Source: Frankiales bacterium (GTDB lineage: Bacteria; Actinomycetota; Actinomycetes; Mycobacteriales; SCTD01). Taken from it: a stretch of DNA of 8,855 nucleotides. Positions 1 to 6,321 of this stretch are shown here, piece by piece. Position numbers and translations under genes: made by a program. Numbering within the stretch: the stretch's first letter is position 1; every line of letters begins with the position of its first letter. The notes beneath the pieces were generated by a model, which saw nothing but the letters and a program-made list of their open reading frames with translations, ran no database searches and was not told where the DNA came from. The DNA is taken from positions 1 to 8,855 of the forward strand of contig JAOPWW010000134.1 of assembly GCA_025965495.1 (NCBI GenBank), in the 5' to 3' direction.

Positions 1-271
1 CCGCCGGCAGGGCGGCGACGACGCCGTCGTGCCCGACGACGACGGGAGCGCCCTGGCCGGTGACCAGGCTCGACAGGGTCGGGAAGAAGCCGGCCTCGCG
101 GTTCACGACGGCGCCCAGCGCCAGCAGCACGGAGGCGGTCGCGAGCAGCACCAGCGCGCTGCGGGGCGCGGACGGGCGGCGCCAGCGGTCCCACGTCCAG
201 GGCACCGCGACGACGGCGGCGACGGCCAGGACGACCGCTCCGGCGACGACCGGACCGGCAGTCAGCTCCAC
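1..271 (-). CDS. Putative membrane-anchored alpha/beta hydrolase (aminoacyl-PG hydrolase-like), N-terminal part only
   Basis: The frame opens at GTG 271 and runs out of the window, so about 90 codons are visible. The start overlaps the stop of the upstream synthase gene by 10 bases, which suggests translational coupling; no good Shine-Dalgarno is seen. The visible protein begins MELTAGPVVAGAVVLAVAAV, giving a first membrane segment (about residues 5-23), then a basic linker DRWRRPSAPRS, a second hydrophobic segment (about 38-55), and then VNREAGFFPTLSSLVTGQ. An N-terminal hydrophobic region followed by a VN...PT...L motif is, from family knowledge, typical of actinobacterial secreted or anchored alpha/beta hydrolases encoded next to MprF-like synthases. 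Some such enzymes (AhyD in Enterococcus faecium) cleave aminoacyl-phosphatidylglycerol. The catalytic domain lies outside the window, so the hydrolase call rests on context and this N-terminal pattern only. It could be another small membrane protein. Confidence 0.55.
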   Translation of the reverse strand, partial: MELTAGPVVAGAVVLAVAAVVAVPWTWDRWRRPSAPRSALVLLATASVLLALGAVVNREAGFFPTLSSLVTGQGAPVVVGHDGVVAALPA

Positions 272-1944
272 GGCAGCTGCGGCAGGAAGGCCTCGGCCTG
301 CAGGCCGGCGACGACCACCCGCGGCAGGTCCGAGGGGCGCCGGTAGCAGACGTAGCGGGGCGTCCAGGCCGGCCCGAACTTGTCGTTGAACCGGTAGAGG
401 CTGTCGATCTGCCAGACCCGCGAGGCGAGCAGCAGCAGGGCCCGCCAGCGGCGCAGCACCGGTCCGGCCCCGAGCCGGCCGCCTTGCTCGAGGGCCCGCC
501 GGAACAGCGCGAAGTTCAGCGACACCCGGCGCACGCCGAGGCCGGGGGCGGCCAGGACGGCCCGGGTGATGAGCAGCTCGTTGACGCCGTTGTCGGTGCC
601 GCGGGCGCGGCGCATGAGGTCCAGCGAGAGCCCGTCGTCGCCCCAGGGGACGAAGTGCAGCAGCGCCTGGACCTGTCCGTCGCGGGTGGCGGTGGCGACG
701 ACGCAGCGCTCGTCCCCGGGACCGCCGAGGCGGCCGAGCGCCATCGAGAAGCCCCGCTCGACCGGGCCGTCGCGCCAGCTCGCGGCGAGCACCCGCAGCC
801 GGTCCAGCTCCTCGGCGGGGACCTCGCCGACCCGTCGCACCTGGACGGCCAGGCCGGCCCGCTCGGTCCGGTTCACCGACTGCCGCACGTCGCGCATCGC
901 CCGGCCCTCGAGCGTGAACGTCGTGGTGTCGAGGACCGCCTCGTCGCCGACCTCGAGCGCGAGCAGGCCGGCGCGGGACCAGGCGGTGCCGCCCCGCTCG
1001 GAGCAGCCGAGGACGGCGGGCGTCCAGCCGTGGCGGCAGGTGCGGTCCAGGAAGGCCGCGATCGCGCCGGGCCAGGCCTCGGGGTCGCCGAGGGGGTCGC
1101 CGCTGGCGAGCGCCACCCCGGCCACGACCCGGTAGGACACGGCGGCCTTGCCGGTGCGGGAGAACACCAGCTGCTTGTCGTCGCGCAGGGCGAACCAGCC
1201 GAGGGAGTCGCCGTCGGGTCGGGCGTCGAGCAGGGCGCGGACCCGGTCGAGGTCGGCGGGTGCGGGTGCCTGGCGGTCCCGGCCGGTGCGCAGGGCGGAG
1301 AAGACGGGGACCAGCAGGGTCAGGGCGCCGAGCCACAGCAGGACGTCGTCGACGAGGTCGAGGTGCGCGGGGCGGACCACCGCAGGTCCGGACAGGCCGA
1401 CCAGCCCCCGCAGGACCGTCTGCAGCTGGGCGCCGAGGGAGCCGGCCGCCTCGCGGTGGACCAGGACGAGCCCGACGACGACCGAGGCGGACAGCAGCTG
1501 CAGGAACAGCTGGACGGGGTGGGCCCGCTCGTCGGGGTCCGGGTCCGCGCGGAAGGAGTCGCGGGTCACGAGGAGCACCGCCAGCCCGACCAGGTCGAGC
1601 AGCGCCTCCTCGACGTCGAGGCCCTTGACGACGTGCACGACGGCGGCCAGGACCAGCAGCGGGACGGCCACCGCCCACGCGCGACGCTGGCGGCGGCGCA
1701 GTCCCCGGGCCACCAGCACGAGCAGGACGCCGAGGGTCACGCTCGTCGCCGCCGCCCCCGCCGCGACCGGCAGGCCCAGCAGGTCGACGACGAGCCGCAG
1801 CCGGCCCCGCTCGGCCGGCACCAGCCCGGACACGACCCCGACGACGCCGGCCACCAGGACGAGCAGACCCGCGACGCCGGCCAGCCGGTCGCGCACGGGG
1901 TCGGGCACGGCAGACCGGACGGCAGACGGAGCGGTGACGGTCAC
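262..1944 (-). CDS. MprF-like aminoacyl-phosphatidylglycerol synthase (DUF2156 domain) with reduced membrane domain
   Basis: This family transfers an amino acid (often Lys or Ala) from aminoacyl-tRNA to phosphatidylglycerol on the inner membrane face, lowering surface negative charge and sensitivity to cationic peptides. The 560-residue protein has about six hydrophobic segments in residues 21-217. A soluble DUF2156 domain follows from about 228. Recognisable family motifs are DSLGWFALRDDK (246-257), GVALASGDPLGDP (276-288), RQSVNRTERAG (354-364), LDLMRR (441-446) with NGVNELLI (452-459), VSLNFALFRR (474-483) and SLYRFNDKFGPAWTPRY (515-531). Classical MprF is over 800 residues with about 14 membrane segments including a flippase, so this form has a much shorter membrane part. 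The start is GTG at 1944; a -10-like hexamer six bases upstream suggests a leaderless message, matching the lack of a Shine-Dalgarno. The gene lies 49 bases after RR1 and directly behind an operator-like repeat. The amino acid donor cannot be deduced. Confidence 0.88.
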   Translation of the reverse strand: MTVTAPSAVRSAVPDPVRDRLAGVAGLLVLVAGVVGVVSGLVPAERGRLRLVVDLLGLPVAAGAAATSVTLGVLLVLVARGLRRRQRRAWAVAVPLLVLAAVVHVVKGLDVEEALLDLVGLAVLLVTRDSFRADPDPDERAHPVQLFLQLLSASVVVGLVLVHREAAGSLGAQLQTVLRGLVGLSGPAVVRPAHLDLVDDVLLWLGALTLLVPVFSALRTGRDRQAPAPADLDRVRALLDARPDGDSLGWFALRDDKQLVFSRTGKAAVSYRVVAGVALASGDPLGDPEAWPGAIAAFLDRTCRHGWTPAVLGCSERGGTAWSRAGLLALEVGDEAVLDTTTFTLEGRAMRDVRQSVNRTERAGLAVQVRRVGEVPAEELDRLRVLAASWRDGPVERGFSMALGRLGGPGDERCVVATATRDGQVQALLHFVPWGDDGLSLDLMRRARGTDNGVNELLITRAVLAAPGLGVRRVSLNFALFRRALEQGGRLGAGPVLRRWRALLLLASRVWQIDSLYRFNDKFGPAWTPRYVCYRRPSDLPRVVVAGLQAEAFLPQLPWS

Positions 1945-1950
1945 CCGGGC

Positions 1951-1985
1951 AGGGTCGGCCCGCAGCGGTGAGAGGCCTGTGAGAG
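1951..1985 (-). promoter_or_regulatory. Operator-like direct repeat (copy A) and promoter of the synthase gene
   Basis: The plus strand carries GTGAGAG at 1968-1974 and again at 1979-1985, separated by four bases (11-base period, same face of the helix). Heptamers spaced 7-4-7 are the typical site of OmpR/PhoP-family regulators; the Mycobacterium tuberculosis PhoP box has this spacing and shares the TCAC core when read on the minus strand. Reading toward the synthase, the second heptamer is followed by CGCTGCG and then the -10-like hexamer GACCCT (1956-1951), six bases before the GTG start. The repeat therefore occupies the -35 position, as expected where a regulator replaces a poor -35 element. 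The repeat is seen directly; the binding protein (RR1 favoured) is inferred. Confidence 0.6.
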
Positions 1986-1993
1986 GCGGGCCC

Positions 1994-2662
1994 TCAGGGG
2001 ACCAGGCGGTAGCCGACCCCGCGGACCGTCTGCAGGGTCTCGCGCCCGAACGGCCGGTCGACCTTGATCCGCAGGTACCGGACGTACACGTCGACGACGT
2101 TCGAGTCGCCCTCGTAGGCGGCGTCCCACACGTGCTCGAGCAGGTGGGTGCGGGTCAGGACCTGGCCGGGCCGCCGCATGAGCGCCTCGAGCAGCCCGTG
2201 CTCCTTGGGGCTGAGCTCGACGAGGACGTCGCCGCGGCGCACCTCGCGCGAGACCGGGTCCAGCGTCAGGTCGCCCACGGTCAGCACGACCGGCCGCTCC
2301 CGCGGGTCGCGCCGCACCAGGGCCCGCAGCCGGGCGTGCAGCTCGGCGAGGGCGAACGGCTTGGTCAGGTAGTCGTCGGCCCCGGCGTCCAGGCCGGTCA
2401 CCCGGTCGTCGACGGCGTCGCGCGCGGTGAGCAGGAGCACCGGCGCCCAGCGCCCGGCTGCCCGCATCTGCCGACACACCTCGTAGCCGTCGGGCGCCGG
2501 CACCATCACGTCCAGCACGACGACGTCGAAGGCCTCCTCGAGGGCGTGCCAGAGCCCGTCCTCCCCGGTCCGCGCGACGACGACGCTCCACCCCTGCTTG
2601 ACCAGGGCGCGCTCCAGCAGCGAGGCCATGCCCGGGTCGTCCTCCATGACCAGCACCCTCAC
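1994..2662 (-). CDS. OmpR/PhoB-family response regulator (RR1)
   Basis: A 222-residue two-domain regulator that receives phosphate from HK1 and binds DNA. The receiver domain (about 1-118) has the acidic pocket E7-D8-D9, phosphoacceptor D51 in VVVLDVMVP, T79 in LLLTA and K101 in DDYLTKPF, so all catalytic positions are intact. The winged-helix output domain (about 128-220) has LSPKEHGLLEALMRR, the recognition-helix region EGDSNVVDVYVRYLRIKVD and the final wing TVRGVGYRLVP. The start is GTG at 2662, whose GTGA overlaps the TGA stop of HK1, giving tight coupling and the normal receiver opening VRVLVMEDD. The open frame continues upstream through the kinase gene, but that extension is out-of-frame kinase DNA and not part of this protein. 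RR1 is the best candidate for binding the two GTGAGAG repeats, which would make the operon autoregulated. Confidence 0.93.
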   Translation of the reverse strand: MRVLVMEDDPGMASLLERALVKQGWSVVVARTGEDGLWHALEEAFDVVVLDVMVPAPDGYEVCRQMRAAGRWAPVLLLTARDAVDDRVTGLDAGADDYLTKPFALAELHARLRALVRRDPRERPVVLTVGDLTLDPVSREVRRGDVLVELSPKEHGLLEALMRRPGQVLTRTHLLEHVWDAAYEGDSNVVDVYVRYLRIKVDRPFGRETLQTVRGVGYRLVP

Positions 2663-3999
2663 GCCGGCAGCTCCATGCGCACGACGGCACCGCCGAGCCG
2701 CTCGCTGCGCCCCGCGGAGGCCGTGCCCCCGGCCGCCTGCGCGACGGCGGCCACGAGGGCCAGGCCCAGCCCGGCGCCGGTGCCGCTGGTGCGGGCGACG
2801 TCGGCGCGGGTGAAGCGGCCGAAGGCGACCTCGGCGAACCCCGCGGGGAACCCCGGGCCGTCGTCGTCGACCGCGAGCACGACGTGCGCCCCGTCGCCGG
2901 CGGCGCTGAGGACCGCCCGCGACGCCCCCGCCTGGGCGGCGTTCACGACGAGGTTGGACAGGGCGCGCTCGAGCCGGTCGGCGTCGCCGGCCAGGTGCAG
3001 CGGCGGGCCCTCGACGGTGAGCGCGAGGCCGGTCGCCGGACCGAGCCGGTCGACGGTGCGGCCGAGCAGGGCCGGCAGGTCGACGTCGTCGCGCCCTCGG
3101 ACGACCCCCGCGCGCTCCCGCGCGAGCTGCAGCAGGTCCTCGGCCAGCCGGCCGAGCCGCTCCGCCTCGCCGAGGGCGGCCCGCAGCGACTGCTCGACGC
3201 CGGCGCGGTCGTCGAGGTCGGACAGCGCCAGCTCGAGCTCGCCGCGCAGGACCGCCAGCGGGGTGCGGAGCTCGTGCGAGGCGTCGTCCACGAAGGCGCG
3301 CTCGCGGGCGAAGGCGACGGCCAGGCGGGCCAGCATCGCGTCGAGGGTCCGCCACAGGTGGGCGACCTCGTCGTCGCCCTCGACGTGGGGCAGCCGGCGG
3401 CCGGTGTCCTCCGCGGCGCTGATCCGGTCGGCCGCGAGGGCCAGCTCCTCGACCGGACGCAACGCGGCGTGCACCGACCGCGCGACCACCCCCGCGAGCA
3501 GCAGGAGCAGCAGCGGCCCGGCGACGGACAGCCCCGCGAGCAGCCGCTCACCCGCCTCGTCCTGCGAGCGCCGCGACACCGCCACCGTGAGCAGCCGGCC
3601 GTCGGGCAGCCGCCGGGCGAGCACGCGCAGGCCCTCGGACTCGCGGCCCGACAGGTGCAGGTCGCGGTCGAGCAGCCGGCTGCCCCGCACGGTGACCCCG
3701 GCCGGCACGAGCGGCTCGTCGAGCAGCGCGGGCGACAGCTGCGCGTCCGGCCCCTGCCCGAGCTGCGCGAACGGCTCGGTCGCCAGCACACCCCGTCCGG
3801 CGGTCAGCGCCGCCTCGAGGTCGCGCGAGCGCGCGGTCAGCCCCTCGTCGGTGCTCCGTCCGAGCTGCCGCGTGACGGCGACGAACAGGCCGACCATGAG
3901 CAGTGCCATGACGACGCCGGTCGCCGTGGTCGCGACGACCGTGACGCGCGTGGCGAGCGAGCGGCGCCACCGCCCGGTCAGCCCCGCCGCCCTGCTCAT
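2659..3999 (-). CDS. Membrane sensor histidine kinase (HK1), partner of RR1
   Basis: From ATG 3999 the protein is 446 residues. It has a short basic N-terminus, a first membrane helix (about 18-43), an extracytoplasmic sensor of about 110 residues with no recognised fold, and a second membrane helix (about 153-174) ending in a HAMP linker with RPVEEL. The phosphoacceptor is H242 in SHELRTPLAVL, with N353 in NLVVNAAQAG, the ATP lid DDDGPGFP and the G2 box GTGAGLGLALV, so it looks catalytically complete. The start is debatable. ATG 3999 has no Shine-Dalgarno but lies seven bases after a TAGCCT -10-like hexamer, which fits a leaderless message. GTG 4065 (468 residues) has GAGGGG six bases upstream; GTG 4089 (476 residues) is also open. 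The added codons use more A/T at third positions, so I prefer 3999. The stop overlaps the RR1 start by 4 bases. The stimulus is unknown; the downstream synthase suggests envelope stress. Confidence 0.88.
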   Translation of the reverse strand: MSRAAGLTGRWRRSLATRVTVVATTATGVVMALLMVGLFVAVTRQLGRSTDEGLTARSRDLEAALTAGRGVLATEPFAQLGQGPDAQLSPALLDEPLVPAGVTVRGSRLLDRDLHLSGRESEGLRVLARRLPDGRLLTVAVSRRSQDEAGERLLAGLSVAGPLLLLLLAGVVARSVHAALRPVEELALAADRISAAEDTGRRLPHVEGDDEVAHLWRTLDAMLARLAVAFARERAFVDDASHELRTPLAVLRGELELALSDLDDRAGVEQSLRAALGEAERLGRLAEDLLQLARERAGVVRGRDDVDLPALLGRTVDRLGPATGLALTVEGPPLHLAGDADRLERALSNLVVNAAQAGASRAVLSAAGDGAHVVLAVDDDGPGFPAGFAEVAFGRFTRADVARTSGTGAGLGLALVAAVAQAAGGTASAGRSERLGGAVVRMELPA

Positions 4000-4006
4000 G
4001 CGGGCC

Positions 4007-4035
4007 AGGCTACGGAGCCAGAGCGGGCGTGTCCG
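4007..4035 (-). promoter_or_regulatory. Candidate promoter for HK1 giving a leaderless message
   Basis: Read on the minus strand, CGGACA (4035-4030) shares GACA with the vegetative -35 consensus. It is followed, after exactly 17 bases, by TAGCCT (4012-4007), which fits the TANNNT -10 pattern. Seven bases then lead to ATG 3999. This is the spacing of leaderless actinobacterial promoters and supports 3999 as the kinase start. The alternative start GTG 4065 lies upstream of this element and would need another promoter, for example the one next to operator copy B. Confidence 0.4.
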
Positions 4036-4108
4036 GGGAGCGCGCAGGACGCTGCTGTCGGCCACCCGTGTCCCCTCGCCGGTGCCCACCGGCTGCCGGC
4101 ACCTGCTC

Positions 4109-4143
4109 AGGTTCGGTGCGCAGCGGTGAGAGCGTCGTGAGAG
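4109..4143 (-). promoter_or_regulatory. Operator-like direct repeat (copy B) in the HK1/DUF347 divergent region
   Basis: GTGAGAG at 4126-4132 and at 4137-4143 with a four-base spacer repeats the layout of copy A. The identity extends to the 14-mer CGCAGCGGTGAGAG (4119-4132, matching 1961-1974). A further partial match covers the -10-like hexamer: minus strand GAACCT at 4114-4109 against GACCCT at copy A. The conserved distance between repeat and hexamer argues for a regulated promoter pointing toward HK1. The site also lies about 50-65 bases before the ATG of the divergent DUF347 gene, so it could control both directions. RR1 is the likely binder; this is inference. Confidence 0.6.
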
Positions 4144-4190
4144 GGCGGTGCTTCAGCGCCCGCACAGGATCGACGACCGACACTCTGGCC

Positions 4191-4976
4191 ATGACGACCA
4201 CCGACGCCGTGACGCGCCCTGCCCTGAACCGGGTCCCCGAGGTCACGGTCTTCTTCTGGATCATCAAGGTGCTGTGCACCACCGTCGGCGAGAGCGCGGC
4301 GGACTACATCAACGAGACGCTCGGGTTCGGCCTCGGCAACACCACCGTCCTGTTCGGCGTCCTGCTGGTGCTGTCCCTGGTCCTGCAGTTCCGCCAGCGG
4401 CGCTACGTGCCCGGCCCCTACTGGACCGTCGTCGTCCTCATCAGCGTGTTCGGCACGCTGGTCACCGACAACCTCACCGACGGCCTCGGCGTCGACCTCG
4501 CGATCAGCACCCCGGTGTTCGCCGCGCTGCTCGCGATCGCCTTCGCCGTCTGGTACCGCAGCGAGCGGACCCTGTCGATCCACGCCGTGAACACCACGCG
4601 TCGCGAGACGTTCTACTGGGTCGTCGTCGCCATCACCTTCGCGCTCGGCACCGCCGCCGGCGACCTGCTCGTCGACCGTCTCGGCTTCTCGTTCCTCACC
4701 GCCGTCGTCGTCTACGCCGTGGCGATCGCCGCGGTCTTCGTGGCCTACCGGCTCGGGGCCGGGCCGGTCCTCACCTTCTGGGTCGGCTACGTCCTCACCC
4801 GCCCGCTCGGCGGCTCGACCGGCGACTGGCTCAGCGGTGACCGCAGCGAGGGCGGGCTGGGCCTCGGGACGCTCGGCACCAGCCTGCTGTTCCTGGCCGC
4901 GATCGTCGGCACCGTCGTCTACCTGACGGTCACCCGGGTCGACCAGACCGAGCGCCGGCTCGCCCGGACGACCTGA
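4191..4976 (+). CDS. DUF347/COG4705 four-repeat integral membrane protein of unknown function
   Basis: The 261-residue protein is almost entirely membrane-spanning (about eight hydrophobic segments) with a short soluble N-terminus. It contains four copies of the DUF347-type repeat. Each has a hydrophobic helix entering a T/G-rich turn with an acidic residue: KVLCTTVGESAAD (26-38), SVFGTLVTDNLTD (85-97), TFALGTAAGDLLVD (149-162) and VLTRPLGGSTGDWLS (201-215). Each is followed by an LGFGL/LGV/LGF/LGLG-like stretch and another helix. The regularly placed acidic residues within membrane segments suggest a channel or transporter-like role, but no function is established for the family as far as I know. 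No Shine-Dalgarno precedes ATG 4191; GACACT (4179-4184) lies six bases before it and could be a leaderless -10 element. A longer open frame begins upstream but would run through the operator. It is divergent from HK1 and convergent with HK2. Confidence 0.85.
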   Translation: MTTTDAVTRPALNRVPEVTVFFWIIKVLCTTVGESAADYINETLGFGLGNTTVLFGVLLVLSLVLQFRQRRYVPGPYWTVVVLISVFGTLVTDNLTDGLGVDLAISTPVFAALLAIAFAVWYRSERTLSIHAVNTTRRETFYWVVVAITFALGTAAGDLLVDRLGFSFLTAVVVYAVAIAAVFVAYRLGAGPVLTFWVGYVLTRPLGGSTGDWLSGDRSEGGLGLGTLGTSLLFLAAIVGTVVYLTVTRVDQTERRLARTT

Positions 4977-4979
4977 CGT

Positions 4980-5001
4980 TCCGGGCCCGGACCGTCGGGC
5001 C
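4980..5001. terminator. Possible bidirectional terminator between convergent genes
   Basis: The 25-base gap between the DUF347 stop and the HK2 stop holds the perfect palindrome TCCGGGCCCGGA (4980-4991). An alternative 6-bp hairpin also fits, GGCCCG (4984-4989) with CGGGCC (4996-5001) around a six-base loop. There is no T tract on either side. Its position between converging genes fits a terminator, but in DNA this GC-rich such short stems are common. Confidence 0.35.
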
Positions 5002-6321
5002 TCAGGTCGGCTCGGCCGGCAGGACGACCTGCAGGACCGCGCCCGCACCGTCGCCGTCGACCCACACCCGTCCGCCGTGCGCGACGACGGCCTCCCGCAC
5101 GATCGCGAGGCCCAGGCCCGTCCCCCCGAGGCCGCGGCTGCGGGCGGCGTCCAGGCGGTGGAAGCGCTCGAACACCCGCTCCCGCTCGGCCTCCGGGATG
5201 CCGGGACCGTCGTCGGCGACGGTGAGCCGGACCTCCCCCGCGACGGTCACCAGGGCGACGCGTACCTCGGTCGCCGCGTGCCGCGCGGCGTTCGCCAGCA
5301 GGTTGTCGACGACCCGCTCGAGCAGCGCCGGGTCCCCCTGGACCAGGCCCGCACCGACGGCCCTCGTGTCCAGCACGACGCCGGCGACGTCGCGCAGCCG
5401 GCCGACCACCCGGAGCACGACGTCGTCGAGGTCGACGCTGGTGCGGGTGCTGACCGGGTCGCCGTCGTCGAGGTGGGCCAGCGCGAGCAGGTCGTCGACC
5501 AGCGCGTTCAGCCGGTCGGTGCCCTCCAGCAGGCCCGGGACCGCGCGCTGCCAGGCGGCGAGGTCGTCGAGCCGCGCGTTCACCTCCACGCGGGTGCGGA
5601 CCGCCGTGAGCGGGCTGCGCAGCTCGTGCGCCGCGTCGGCGACGAACTGCCGCTGCGCGCGCGAGGACGCCTGCAGCCGGTCGAGCAGCCCGTTCATCGT
5701 CTCGGCGAGCCGCCGGACCTCGTCGCGCGCCGCCGGCAGCTGCACCCGCTGGTCCAGGCCCGCCGCCGACACGTCCGCGAGCTGCACCCGCAGGCGCTCC
5801 ACCGTCTGGAGCGTGTAGCCCACCAGCACCCAGATGGCCAGGCACACCAGCGCGAGCAGGACGGGCGCGCCGACCGCGAGCAGCGCCGAGAGGCGCCGGA
5901 CGGACTCCTCGACGTCGTCGCGCGGCGTGAGCACGACGACGAGGTCCGCGCCCGCACGGCGGGTCAGGACGCGGAACCGGCGGCCGTCCAGGACGAGGTC
6001 GAACGGTGGCCGGACCACGGGTGCGACCGCCGGGCGCCGGGTCAGCCCGGCGCTGCCGGCCAGGAGCGACCCGTCCGGGGCGAGCACCTGGACCGAGCTG
6101 CTCTCGCCGCCCGCGCGCAGCACCGCGGCCGGCAGGTCGCCGCGACCGAGGGCGGCGGCAGCGTCGACCGCCCGGGTCAGGGCGGCGTCGTCGAGGCTGG
6201 CGGTCAGCTCCCCGCGCAGGGACACGACGAGCAGGACGCAGGCGACCGCGAGGCCCACGACCAGGGCGCCGGCGGCCACGAGGGTCGTGCGGGTGCGGAG
6301 CGACAGGCCCGAACCGCTCAC
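5002..6321 (-). CDS. Membrane sensor histidine kinase (HK2), partner of RR2
   Basis: A 439-residue kinase starting at GTG 6321, whose GTGA overlaps the stop of RR2. The order is: membrane helix (about 13-35); extracytoplasmic sensor of about 105 residues containing VQVLAPDGSLLAGS; second helix (about 146-169); HAMP linker (to about 219); dimerisation/phosphoacceptor domain with H232 in AHELRSPLTAVRTR; and ATPase domain with N344 in NLLANAARHA, DDGPGIP (371-376 region), the F box ERFHRLD and GGTGLGLAIVRE (399-410). All catalytic boxes are present. The sensor resembles the small PAS-like or unclassified loops common in actinobacterial kinases and its ligand cannot be named. A longer reading frame continues upstream through RR2 DNA but is out of frame with it and is not a fusion. 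It presumably phosphorylates RR2. Confidence 0.92.
   Translation of the reverse strand: MSGSGLSLRTRTTLVAAGALVVGLAVACVLLVVSLRGELTASLDDAALTRAVDAAAALGRGDLPAAVLRAGGESSSVQVLAPDGSLLAGSAGLTRRPAVAPVVRPPFDLVLDGRRFRVLTRRAGADLVVVLTPRDDVEESVRRLSALLAVGAPVLLALVCLAIWVLVGYTLQTVERLRVQLADVSAAGLDQRVQLPAARDEVRRLAETMNGLLDRLQASSRAQRQFVADAAHELRSPLTAVRTRVEVNARLDDLAAWQRAVPGLLEGTDRLNALVDDLLALAHLDDGDPVSTRTSVDLDDVVLRVVGRLRDVAGVVLDTRAVGAGLVQGDPALLERVVDNLLANAARHAATEVRVALVTVAGEVRLTVADDGPGIPEAERERVFERFHRLDAARSRGLGGTGLGLAIVREAVVAHGGRVWVDGDGAGAVLQVVLPAEPT

Noticed and set aside
1..60. GACGAC/CGACGA runs as a tandem repeat
   Set aside because: They correspond to Val (GTC) codons and similar in the minus-strand gene; codon bias explains them.
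1994..3355. Apparent 453-residue protein ending in RR1
   Set aside because: The first part is HK1 DNA out of frame. The receiver domain begins exactly at GTG 2662.
1148..4129. A very long plus-strand open frame (over 990 codons) opposite the synthase, RR1 and HK1
   Set aside because: Its translation is Arg/Ser/Thr/Ala low-complexity with no domain. It is the usual antisense product of GC-rich codon use opposite three well-supported genes.
1968..4143. The two GTGAGAG repeats as ends of a mobile element
   Set aside because: They are in direct orientation around ordinary chromosomal TCS genes, with no transposase or target duplication; regulatory sites explain them better.
4029..4190. N-terminal extension of the DUF347 gene
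   Set aside because: It would run through the direct repeat and the HK1 upstream region, has no family similarity, and ATG 4191 gives the normal N-terminus.
4010..4282. Small minus-strand frame of 90 codons across the divergent region
   Set aside because: It overlaps the start of the DUF347 gene and the operator, has no Shine-Dalgarno and no recognisable motif.
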